From NCBI GenBank assembly GCA_020630355.1, contig JAHDBO010000013.1, forward strand, positions 1 to 10,336: DNA of 10,336 bases, written 5' to 3'. Both the position numbers and the translations under genes were made by a program. This DNA is from Saprospiraceae bacterium (GTDB lineage: Bacteria > Bacteroidota > Bacteroidia > Chitinophagales > Saprospiraceae). The notes under the pieces were generated by a model. The model was not told where the DNA came from and searched no databases. It saw nothing but the letters and a program-made list of their open reading frames with translations. This document shows, in pieces, positions 1-6,305 of this stretch. Within the stretch, counting starts at the first letter, position 1; each line of letters opens with the position of its first letter.

Positions 1-5
1 ATAGT

Positions 6-917
6 ATGACACGTCGCCACTTCATCAAATCAACAGGAACAACCCTTGCTTTTGTAGCTTCAGGACTGCCCCTGTGGGCAATGGACAAGCCCAAGGTCGA
101 GAAACTGACCATCCTTCATACCAATGACGTACACAGCCGCATCAACCCCTTTCCATCTGATGGAGGGCGGTTTGCAGGCATGGGTGGAGCTGCCAAACGT
201 GCGGCACTGATCAAACAAGTCAGGGCGCAAGAAAAGAACGTCCTCCTCTTGGATTCTGGGGATATTTTCCAAGGGACGCCTTTTTTCAATTATTTTGGGG
301 GCGAACTGGAATTCAAGCTGATGAGCCAAATGAATTATGACGTGGCAACATTGGGCAATCACGACTTTGACGCAGGGATTGATGGTTTTGTCAAGCAGTT
401 TCCGCTTGCCAATTTCAGCTTTGTAAACGCCAATTATGATTTTAGGGGAACGGATATGGAAGGACTTATCCAACCTTATAAAATCATTCAAAAAGGGAAG
501 CTCAAAATTGGAATACTTGGCGTTGGTATTGAACTGGACGGTTTAGTGCCTCCCAAATTGTACGGTGCTATCCAGTATCAAAATCCAATTGAAAATGCCA
601 ATCGAGTAGCAGCTTACCTAAAACAAGAGGAAAAATGTGATTTTGTGATATGCTTGTCGCATCTGGGGTATAAATATCAGACTAATAAAGTATCGGATAT
701 TGTCTTGGCCAAAAACTCTAGGAACATTGATTTGATACTAGGCGGTCATACGCATACCTTTATGAAGCAACCCGACGAGGGACGCAATGCGGCAGGCAAG
801 CCCATTATGATTCATCAGGCGGGTTGGGCCGGTGTTTTACTAGGGCGATTGGATGTCTATTTTGAAAAAAATGCTGCGAATAAGTGTGTGACTTGTGAGA
901 GCATTTATGTGAAGTAA
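6..917 (+). CDS. Exported metallophosphatase, UshA/5'-nucleotidase family N-terminal domain only
   Basis: Probable periplasmic or surface phosphoesterase acting on nucleotides or similar phosphate esters. Residues 1-25 form a Tat-like signal: RRHFIK at 3-8, a hydrophobic stretch to about residue 24, and LWA before the mature part. The calcineurin-like core follows with its metal ligands: HTNDVH (Asp41, His43), DSGD (Asp86), GNHD (Asn118, His119), SHLG (His219) and GGHTHT (His248, His250). At 303 residues it stops right after the catalytic domain, whereas UshA-type enzymes are about 550 residues with a C-terminal substrate-binding domain. In Bacteroidota that domain is often a separate adjacent gene. 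A TAG at 2-4, one base before this ATG, would fit the end of such an upstream gene, but this cannot be verified here. The start is supported by the signal peptide directly after it. The exact substrate is unknown. Confidence 0.9.
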   Translation: MTRRHFIKSTGTTLAFVASGLPLWAMDKPKVEKLTILHTNDVHSRINPFPSDGGRFAGMGGAAKRAALIKQVRAQEKNVLLLDSGDIFQGTPFFNYFGGELEFKLMSQMNYDVATLGNHDFDAGIDGFVKQFPLANFSFVNANYDFRGTDMEGLIQPYKIIQKGKLKIGILGVGIELDGLVPPKLYGAIQYQNPIENANRVAAYLKQEEKCDFVICLSHLGYKYQTNKVSDIVLAKNSRNIDLILGGHTHTFMKQPDEGRNAAGKPIMIHQAGWAGVLLGRLDVYFEKNAANKCVTCESIYVK

Positions 918-950
918 TGTTTGTTTTTTCTCCTTTCTGGTCGGGATGAC

Positions 951-997
951 AAATAAAAAAACAACCCCCTTTTTCAGCAAGCTGAAAAAGGGGGTTG
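951..997 (-). terminator. Rho-independent terminator of the RRM protein gene
   Basis: A perfect 17-bp inverted repeat (962-978 and 981-997) is separated by two bases. On the minus strand the stem is followed by a T-rich run (complement of 951-961, TTTTTTTATTT), the classic intrinsic-terminator arrangement just after the stop codon of the RRM gene at 1019. On the plus strand no T-run follows the stem, so it would serve the convergent metallophosphatase gene only as a stem-loop or weak terminator. The two-base spacing means the top pair or pairs must open to form a real loop. Confidence 0.88.
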
Positions 998-1018
998 CGA
1001 TTCAATTATACTGGTATC

Positions 1019-1363
1019 CTAGTATCTTCTGTTATTGAAGCCACCTCTATCACGGTTGAAGCCACCGCCACCGCCGCCGCCGCGGTTAAAGCGATTTCCA
1101 CCGCCGCCGCCGCCACGCTCCTCTCTTGGACGTGCTTTTTTCACTACGATTGTTCTACCTTCAATCTCAGATTCGTTCAAAGCATTGATTGCTTCGTACC
1201 CTTCGTCGTCATTTGCCATTTCAACAAAACCAAAACCTTTGGATCGGCCAGTGTCTCTGTCCATGATTACTTTCGCAGAAGTAACCTCTCCAAATTGCTC
1301 AAAAGTTGCTTGCAAGTCTTCGCTTGCAACACTGTAGTCTAAATTTGCTACAAAAATGTTCAT
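1019..1363 (-). CDS. Small RRM-type RNA-binding protein with Gly/Arg-rich tail
   Basis: A 114-residue cytoplasmic RNA-binding protein with one RNA recognition motif spanning about residues 1-78. RNP2 is IFVANL at 3-8 and RNP1 is KGFGFVEM at 42-49, with both aromatic Phe residues of RNP1 present for stacking on RNA bases. Residues 80-114 are a low-complexity tail rich in Gly, Arg, Asn and Phe (RGGGGGG-type repeats), like the RGG tails of cyanobacterial Rbp and plant glycine-rich proteins. Family members are often cold-inducible RNA chaperones; that role is inferred here. The gene stands alone on the minus strand, closed by the hairpin terminator at 951-997 and preceded by an A/T-rich leader of up to about 300 bp shared with the divergent topoisomerase gene. 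The ATG start lies directly before the first beta-strand, which fits the family. Confidence 0.95.
   Translation of the reverse strand: MNIFVANLDYSVASEDLQATFEQFGEVTSAKVIMDRDTGRSKGFGFVEMANDDEGYEAINALNESEIEGRTIVVKKARPREERGGGGGGNRFNRGGGGGGGFNRDRGGFNNRRY
1061..1115 (-). repeat. GGN triplet repeats encoding poly-glycine tracts
   Basis: Two G/C-rich triplet runs (about 1061-1085 and 1098-1115 on the plus strand as CCG/CCA units) encode the Gly6 and Gly7 tracts of the RRM protein tail. They stand out sharply against the A/T-rich surroundings. In-frame triplet gain or loss would change tail length without breaking the frame. Confidence 0.8.
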
Positions 1364-1401
1364 CAGAAAAAATTAATAAATGATAAAAAAACAATGAAAA
1401 G

Positions 1402-1578
1402 TGAATTGTTCTAAAAATGACAAATAAGGTAAAACAATACCGATTGATAAAAATTTCAAAAAAAACACTCATCAAAGAACTACACACACATTTTGATAAA
1501 TCAAATTATCTGTGATTAAACACAAAGGTACAAATAAAATAAATACCATGCTTGTAAAAAGCCAAAAAGAACAATTCA
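1402..1578. repeat. 11-bp inverted repeat with distant arms
   Basis: TGAATTGTTCT at 1402-1412 is the exact reverse complement of AGAACAATTCA at 1568-1578, with 155 bp between. One arm sits near each of the two divergent genes. It could be a pair of protein-binding sites or pure coincidence in A/T-rich DNA. Confidence 0.4.
1523..1530 (-). promoter_or_regulatory. Candidate -7 box for the RRM gene
   Basis: On the minus strand this reads TACCTTTG, an exact match to the Bacteroidota -7 consensus TAnnTTTG. Transcription would begin near 1516, giving a 5' leader of about 150 nt, and long leaders are common in cold-responsive genes. No TTG-type -33 box is found at the usual spacing upstream, so the call rests on one element. 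Confidence 0.35.
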
Positions 1579-1617
1579 TTTTTAAAAAAGTAAATTATTT
1601 AAAACAAATTTTTTAAT

Positions 1618-1633
1618 AATAAAAGCTTTTATT
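1618..1633. repeat. 16-bp perfect palindrome upstream of the topoisomerase gene
   Basis: AATAAAAGCTTTTATT is a perfect palindrome ending 39 bp before the topoisomerase ATG and just upstream of a near-match -7 box. It could be an operator overlapping the promoter, or chance in A/T-rich sequence. Confidence 0.4.
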
Positions 1634-1672
1634 TGTATTTTTATGGTCAATTAGTTTAAAAAAACAAAGTCA

Positions 1673-4273
1673 ATGTCAGAAGAAACATTCCACCAAAATG
1701 GAGCCGAGGAAGAACAATTAGTCAGCCTTGGCGGGATGTATGAAGATTACTTTTTGGATTACGCTTCTTATGTAATATTGGAGCGGGCTGTCCCTAGCAT
1801 CATAGATGGTCTGAAGCCCGTACAGCGCCGAATCATGCACGCCATGAAGACGACCGACGATGGGCGCTACCACAAAGTGGCCAATATCATCGGGAATACA
1901 ATGCAGTATCATCCACATGGGGACGCCGCTATCGGGGATGCCCTTGTTAATCTAGGTCAAAAAGGGCTTTTGATTGACCCACAGGGCAACTGGGGCGATA
2001 CCCGAACGGGCGACCGAGCCGCCGCTTCTCGTTATATCGAAGCCAGATTGACCAAATTTGCGCTGGACGTTTTATTCAACCCACAAACCACCGATTGGCA
2101 GCTTTCTTATGATGGTCGAAAAAAAGAACCCATAGCGCTCCCTTCCAAATTCCCCCTTCTGCTTGCTCAGGGTGTGGAAGGAATTGCGGTGGGATTGTCT
2201 ACCAAAATACTCCCTCACAACTTCATCGAACTCATCAAGGCATCTATCAAGCTCCTAGAAGGGAAAAAAGTCAAAATCTATCCCGACTTCGAGACGGGCG
2301 GGATGATTGATGTCAGTGAATACAATGCAGGGAAACGGGGTGGAAAAGTCAAAGTGCGTGCTAAAATCGAGCAAAGGGACAAAAAGTACTTGGTCATCAA
2401 GGAATTGCCTTATGGGGTGACGACGACCAATTTGGTAGAAAGCATCTTAAAAGCCAACGATAAGGGCAAAATCAAAATCAAGAAAGTCACCGACAATACG
2501 GCTGCCGAAGTGGAATTGCTGGTAGAGTTGGCGACGGGTGTTTCGCCCGACTTGACCATGGATGCACTCTATGCCTTCAGCAATTGTGAAATCTCGATTT
2601 CTACCAATGCCTGTATCATCATTGATGACAAACCGCACTTCCTAAACGTGGAAGACATCCTGAGGATGTGTACGGAGCAGACCAAAGAATTGCTTCGCCT
2701 AGAGTTGGAAATCAAGAAAGCGGAACTAGAAGAAAAATGGCATTTTGCTTCCTTGGAAAAGATATTTATCCAAGAACGGATTTATAGGGAAATTGAAGAA
2801 TGTGAAACATGGGAAGCGGTCATCGAGACGATTGATCAAGCTTTGAAAAGGTACATTGCCACCCCTGCCGACCCCTTGAAAGGAGCAAGTGATCAACGAT
2901 TGTTATTGAAACGAAATATCACAGAGGAAGACATCACCCGATTGACGGAAATCAAAATCAAACGTATTTCCAAGTACAATGCCTTCAAGGCAGATGAGCA
3001 AATAGCCAATCTTGAAGCGGAACTGGAAGAAGTCAAGCACAACTTAGCCAATTTGGTCGATTTTGCGATTGCCTTTTTTGAAAACATCCTTTCCAAGTAT
3101 GGCAAAGGACGGGAGCGGAAGACTGAAATCACCACTTTTGATTCTATTGACAAAACACAGGTCGTTTCTAATAATGTCAAATTGTACGCCAACCATAAAG
3201 AGGGTTTTGTTGGGTTTGGTTTGAAAAAGGACGAGTTTATTGCGGAGTGCTCGGATATAGATGACGTCATTGTCTTTTTGAGAGATGGCACGTTCCAAGT
3301 AACCCGTATCGCCGAGAAGACTTTTATCGGTAAAAACATCATCCATGTAGATGTCTGGAAGAAAGGCGATGAACGCACCACCTATAACTTGGTTTATTTG
3401 GATGGAAAAACAGGGACTTCCTACATCAAACGCTTCAATGTAAAAGCGATTACAAGAGACAAAGCCTACCCTATCACTAAAGGTAATCCACGTTCCAAGA
3501 TTTTATATTTTACCAGTAATCCAAACGGAGAATCCGAAGTCATCAATATTCAATTATCCCAAGGTTGTAAGGCGAAGAAAAAAGTGTTTGACTTTGATTT
3601 TGGGGAAATTGCCATCAAAGGGCGTACATCACAAGGGAATATTTTGACAAAATATCCTGTCCGTAAAGTCTCTCAGGTTTCCGTTGGGAAATCGACCCTC
3701 GGGGCACAGAAAATATGGATGGACGAAGCCAGTGGTCGACTCAACACGGATGAACGAGGTGTTTTGGTCGGTGATTTTGATACCGGTGATATGATTTTAG
3801 CGATTTATAAAGATGGAAGTTACGAGCTGACCGATTTTGAACTGACCAATCGCTATGAAATCAAGGATTTGATGCTCATCCAGAAGTTGGATAAAGCGGG
3901 CGTCATTACTGCGGTTCATTACGATGGTCATAAAAAATGGACAATGGTCAAGCGATTCCAAATAGAAACGGCTTCCCAAAACCAGCGTTTCAAATTTATT
4001 TCTGACCACCGCTCTTCGAGTTTACTGTTTGTCAGTACAGAACCAAGTACCAAAATCGAATACAGCTACCGAGAGAAAAACGAAAAAATAGAAAAAGACA
4101 TTCAGCTAGATGATTTCATTGATGTCAAAGGGTGGAAAGCCCTAGGTAATCGTCTTGAAGAGCGTAAAATTTCTGGTATAAAACTACTTGAAATACCTAA
4201 AACGGAACCCACTCCAAAAACAGGGGATACGATTGAATTTGAAATCAATAAAGGGCAGGGAGAGCTGTTTTAG
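1673..4273 (+). CDS. parC: DNA topoisomerase IV (gyrase-like) subunit A, Bacteroidota type
   Basis: An 866-residue DNA-cleaving subunit of a type IIA topoisomerase. With a ParE/GyrB-type ATPase subunit it passes one duplex through another to decatenate or relax DNA. The N-terminal breakage-reunion domain is clear: GLKPVQRRIMHAM at 46-58, YHPHGDAAIGD at 79-89, and the catalytic Tyr121 in AASRYIEARL. A coiled-coil region runs through about 335-365 and 435-475, ending in KYGKGRERKT. The C-terminal 370 residues are a divergent beta-propeller-like region with no canonical gyrase box (QRRGGKG), which favours topoisomerase IV over gyrase. The position equal to E. coli GyrA Ser83 is Ala85 and that of Asp87 is Asp89. 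No parE gene is adjacent. The gene ends only 11 bp from the convergent membrane-protein gene. The ATG is chosen because the conserved core starts about 18 residues in, after a short acidic lead. Confidence 0.95.
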   Translation: MSEETFHQNGAEEEQLVSLGGMYEDYFLDYASYVILERAVPSIIDGLKPVQRRIMHAMKTTDDGRYHKVANIIGNTMQYHPHGDAAIGDALVNLGQKGLLIDPQGNWGDTRTGDRAAASRYIEARLTKFALDVLFNPQTTDWQLSYDGRKKEPIALPSKFPLLLAQGVEGIAVGLSTKILPHNFIELIKASIKLLEGKKVKIYPDFETGGMIDVSEYNAGKRGGKVKVRAKIEQRDKKYLVIKELPYGVTTTNLVESILKANDKGKIKIKKVTDNTAAEVELLVELATGVSPDLTMDALYAFSNCEISISTNACIIIDDKPHFLNVEDILRMCTEQTKELLRLELEIKKAELEEKWHFASLEKIFIQERIYREIEECETWEAVIETIDQALKRYIATPADPLKGASDQRLLLKRNITEEDITRLTEIKIKRISKYNAFKADEQIANLEAELEEVKHNLANLVDFAIAFFENILSKYGKGRERKTEITTFDSIDKTQVVSNNVKLYANHKEGFVGFGLKKDEFIAECSDIDDVIVFLRDGTFQVTRIAEKTFIGKNIIHVDVWKKGDERTTYNLVYLDGKTGTSYIKRFNVKAITRDKAYPITKGNPRSKILYFTSNPNGESEVINIQLSQGCKAKKKVFDFDFGEIAIKGRTSQGNILTKYPVRKVSQVSVGKSTLGAQKIWMDEASGRLNTDERGVLVGDFDTGDMILAIYKDGSYELTDFELTNRYEIKDLMLIQKLDKAGVITAVHYDGHKKWTMVKRFQIETASQNQRFKFISDHRSSSLLFVSTEPSTKIEYSYREKNEKIEKDIQLDDFIDVKGWKALGNRLEERKISGIKLLEIPKTEPTPKTGDTIEFEINKGQGELF

Positions 4274-4284
4274 GTGATGCGCTC

Positions 4285-5163
4285 CTAGCGGTTCAGCTCG
4301 AACCGAGGCGTGTTGAAACTGTATATACCCCCCCAGAAGGATATGAAGACCGTGATGATGTAAAACAATAAACTAGCCGTCACCGCAACTTCTTCATGGA
4401 GGCTCAAAAAGCTTGCACCATACAAAAATACGGCTTCTCTCGCCCCTGCCCCTCCAATGGTCAGAGGCAGAGCGGCCGCAATGGAAGAAATCAAAAAAAG
4501 TAAGGCATATCCCATCCATTGGGTTCTAGCTCCCAAGGCACATACGATACAAATGATAGCTATGACCTGAGCAAGTTGTACTAGCAGTGCATATAAATTC
4601 ACTTGCTTATATATTTTAGAATATTGATGGGCAAAACGGCTCAACAGGCTTTTCAAAATCCAATAGGCCAGTGGAATCAAACACATTAAGTACAGACTAT
4701 AAGGGTATAAAAAGTCTACCCCAAGACTAAGCACTACTAGGAAATACCCAATCGCAGCCAAACCAGCCAACCTATCCAACAATAAAGCTAAAAACAATTG
4801 CCGCTTTGGCACTTTGCTATGCTGATGCAATAGGATGATTTTGTAGGCGTCCCCTCCCACTCCACCTGGCAAGAAAAGGTTGTAATACATTCCCAGCAAA
4901 TACAGCCGCAAGTTGAAAGATTCCTTGAGCGGAATATCCAAAGCTTCAAAAAAACAATTCAATCGTCTAGCAGAAACCCATTGTGAAAATAAAACCAAGA
5001 GCAAGGCAAGAGCAATGAACCAAGGATTGGATTGGGTCAATAATTCGTATACTTTCGTAAAATTGATTTGATTAAAAACGAATATCAAGGCCAAGACCGA
5101 TACACCGACCTTCGCAAAAAACACGAGATACCGCTTCCAGTCAATGACTGTCTTATTCGACAT
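4285..5163 (-). CDS. YbhN/UPF0104 family integral membrane protein (LPG synthase transmembrane-domain-like)
   Basis: A 292-residue polytopic inner-membrane protein with roughly seven to eight hydrophobic segments (about 13-30, 48-65, 84-98, 124-147, 151-170, 190-210, 217-235, 262-283). It carries hallmarks of the family related to the flippase part of MprF: NLFLPGGVGGDAYK at 95-108, ALLLDRLAGL at 126-135 and IGGAGAREA at 236-244. It has no cytosolic aminoacyltransferase domain, so it is not a full lysyl-phosphatidylglycerol synthase. Members often sit beside glycosyltransferases that work on lipid carriers; a lipid-transport or accessory role is inferred. Its ATG overlaps the last 11 bp of the GT2 gene, implying translational coupling. 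A run of seven G on the coding strand (4328-4334) lies near the 3' end. Confidence 0.88.
   Translation of the reverse strand: MSNKTVIDWKRYLVFFAKVGVSVLALIFVFNQINFTKVYELLTQSNPWFIALALLLVLFSQWVSARRLNCFFEALDIPLKESFNLRLYLLGMYYNLFLPGGVGGDAYKIILLHQHSKVPKRQLFLALLLDRLAGLAAIGYFLVVLSLGVDFLYPYSLYLMCLIPLAYWILKSLLSRFAHQYSKIYKQVNLYALLVQLAQVIAIICIVCALGARTQWMGYALLFLISSIAAALPLTIGGAGAREAVFLYGASFLSLHEEVAVTASLLFYIITVFISFWGGIYSFNTPRFELNR
4289..4305. other. Hairpin at the tail-to-tail gene junction
   Basis: CGGTTC (4289-4294), AGCTC loop, GAACCG (4300-4305) form a 6-bp stem just beyond the topoisomerase stop codon and inside the last codons of the opposing membrane-protein gene. Neither strand has a T-run after it, so it is at best a weak or factor-dependent terminator. 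The gap between the two stop codons (4274-4284) is too short for a separate terminator. Confidence 0.3.
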
Positions 5164-6109
5164 ATTCTGGTCTAGATTGATGGATACGTCGAATCTTGTA
5201 AGGAGTTTTCCCCTGCGATTCGTAGTAGGTACGCATCTGAATTTCTACCACAATACCAATCGTCACCAATTGAATCCCCCCTAGCACCAACATCAAACCA
5301 AGCAACAACAGCGGTTTGCCCCAGATGTCTTGCCCCATGAATTTGAGTACCAACAGGTAGAAATTAATAAAAAGCCCAACACCGAATATCACTAAACCCG
5401 TATTTCCAAAAAGGTGCATTGGCTTAGACAGGTATTGCTTGAAGAACAACATCAGCAATAAATCACTCACAACTTTGACCGTACGCCCCAAACCATACTT
5501 AGAAGTACCAAAAGTCCTAGGGTGATGCTTCACATCTACTTGCGTGATTCGAGCACCTTCCAGATTTGCTAGTACAGGGATAAAGCGGTGCAACTCTCCA
5601 TACAAGCCCAGTTCTTTGGCTATCTCAGCGCGGAAAACCTTCAATGTACAGCCATAATCCTTGATATAGACACCCGAACTTCTTTGGATGATATAGTTGG
5701 CAATCTTACTTGGTATTTTCCGTAGGAACATCCCATCTTGGCGATTCGCCCGAATGCCTGCCACCAAATCCCAATCCTCTCGCTCCGCCATTTCTAGCAT
5801 CATCGGAATATCCGATGGGTCGTTTTGAAGGTCACCATCCATAGTCACGATAAACGCCCCTGCTGCTACCTCAATCCCTGCTGCCAATGCCGCACTCTGT
5901 CCATAATTCTTCCTCAATTCCACGACTCGCAAGCGAGGATTGTCCATCGCTTTTAAATTAGTCAAGGTCTTGTCCGTTGAACCATCATCAACATAGACTA
6001 TTTCATAGTCCATTCCATCCAGAGCGGCGTCTATTTGATGCACTAATGGCTCAATATTTTCTTCTTCGTTGTATACACAGACGACAACGGATAACTTAGG
6101 CATTTTCAT
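5153..6109 (-). CDS. GT2 glycosyltransferase, polyprenyl-phosphate sugar synthase type (DPM1/GtrB/ArnC-like)
   Basis: A 318-residue membrane-anchored GT-A glycosyltransferase that probably moves a sugar from a nucleotide donor to polyprenyl phosphate on the cytoplasmic face. The catalytic domain starts with SVVVCVYNEEENI (7-19). It carries VDDGSTD (40-46) and the metal-binding DGDLQNDP (91-98), then GELHRFIPVL (171-180) and the KYGLGRTVKVVSDLL stretch (204-218) typical of the DPM1/GtrB group. Two transmembrane helices (about 235-256 and 266-290) follow, then a basic tail. Length and the two C-terminal helices match GtrB/ArnC-like enzymes. The donor sugar cannot be read from sequence. It is the first gene of a coupled pair with the YbhN-like gene. 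The next upstream gene on this strand, a GT39 enzyme, is the type that would use such a lipid-linked sugar. An alternative ATG two codons downstream (6101-6103) is equally plausible. Confidence 0.92.
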   Translation of the reverse strand: MKMPKLSVVVCVYNEEENIEPLVHQIDAALDGMDYEIVYVDDGSTDKTLTNLKAMDNPRLRVVELRKNYGQSAALAAGIEVAAGAFIVTMDGDLQNDPSDIPMMLEMAEREDWDLVAGIRANRQDGMFLRKIPSKIANYIIQRSSGVYIKDYGCTLKVFRAEIAKELGLYGELHRFIPVLANLEGARITQVDVKHHPRTFGTSKYGLGRTVKVVSDLLLMLFFKQYLSKPMHLFGNTGLVIFGVGLFINFYLLVLKFMGQDIWGKPLLLLGLMLVLGGIQLVTIGIVVEIQMRTYYESQGKTPYKIRRIHQSRPEYVE

Positions 6110-6190
6110 TGCGTAAAGATATATTTTATTGGGTGCATTTTATTTTGTCAATCAACAGTGTTTTTTTACGAAAAACCCACCCCTTTCTTT

Positions 6191-6224
6191 CCTGCTTACG
6201 AATTCTATGGTAAAGCCAAGCAGG
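6191..6224. repeat. 7-bp inverted repeat in the GT39-GT2 gap
   Basis: CCTGCTT (6191-6197) and AAGCAGG (6218-6224) are exact reverse complements with a 20-base spacer. On the minus strand this lies between the GT39 stop and the GT2 start, and a GGGTTTTT run follows about a dozen bases after the stem. It may contribute to attenuation or partial termination between the two gene pairs, but it is a poor intrinsic terminator. Confidence 0.3.
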
Positions 6225-6230
6225 CAGGTT

Positions 6231-6276
6231 CATTCCCTTCCCTTGTAAGGGAGTGGTTAGGGGAGGGTTTGATTTT
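6231..6276. repeat. Dispersed-repeat-like element (CCCTT-GT-AAGGG core with GGGGAGGG arm)
   Basis: TCCCTTGTAAGGGA (6239-6252) is a 6-bp-arm hairpin, followed by GTGGTTAGGGGAGGGTTTGA. This C/T-rich then G/A-rich pattern resembles short intergenic repeats found in many copies in various bacterial genomes, which give spurious peptides reading PSLVREGLGEG; here the plus-strand frame gives PSLVREWLGEG. I recall this pattern from general knowledge and only one copy is in this window, so the call is tentative. It lies in the 196-bp gap 6110-6305, where no credible gene is seen. Confidence 0.45.
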
Positions 6277-6305
6277 TAGGTACGACAAAATGAATTACTC
6301 CCCTT

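Larger units (their letters stand above)
1364..1672. promoter_or_regulatory. A/T-rich divergent intergenic region between RRM gene and topoisomerase gene
   Basis: 309 bp with no credible ORF. It must hold the start signals for two divergent genes. Visible elements are a TAnnTTTG-type -7 box on the minus strand (1523-1530), an 11-bp inverted repeat with distant arms (1402-1412 and 1568-1578), a shorter AACAAT/ATTGTT hairpin (1390-1395 and 1405-1410), and a 16-bp palindrome (1618-1633) followed by a near-match TATTTTTA (1636-1643) that could be the plus-strand -7 box. No Shine-Dalgarno sequence is seen before either start, as is usual in Bacteroidota. Confidence 0.6.

Noticed and set aside
60..491. 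Minus-strand frame of 143 codons
   Set aside because: It lies entirely antisense to the metallophosphatase catalytic motifs and resembles no family.
1035..1337. Plus-strand frame with poly-proline runs
   Set aside because: It is the antisense reading of the GGN glycine repeats of the RRM gene, which has clear RNP1 and RNP2 motifs on the minus strand.
2893..3381. Minus-strand frame of 162 codons inside the topoisomerase gene
   Set aside because: Shadow of a well-supported gene; Ser/Leu-rich composition with no recognisable domain.
1673..4273. Possible gyrase A rather than topoisomerase IV A
   Set aside because: No QRRGGKG gyrase box is visible in the C-terminal region, and the core matches the Bacteroidota ParC-type sequences I recall.
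4285..5163. Full lysyl-phosphatidylglycerol synthase (MprF)
   Set aside because: Only the membrane part is present; the cytosolic aminoacyltransferase domain of about 300 residues is missing.
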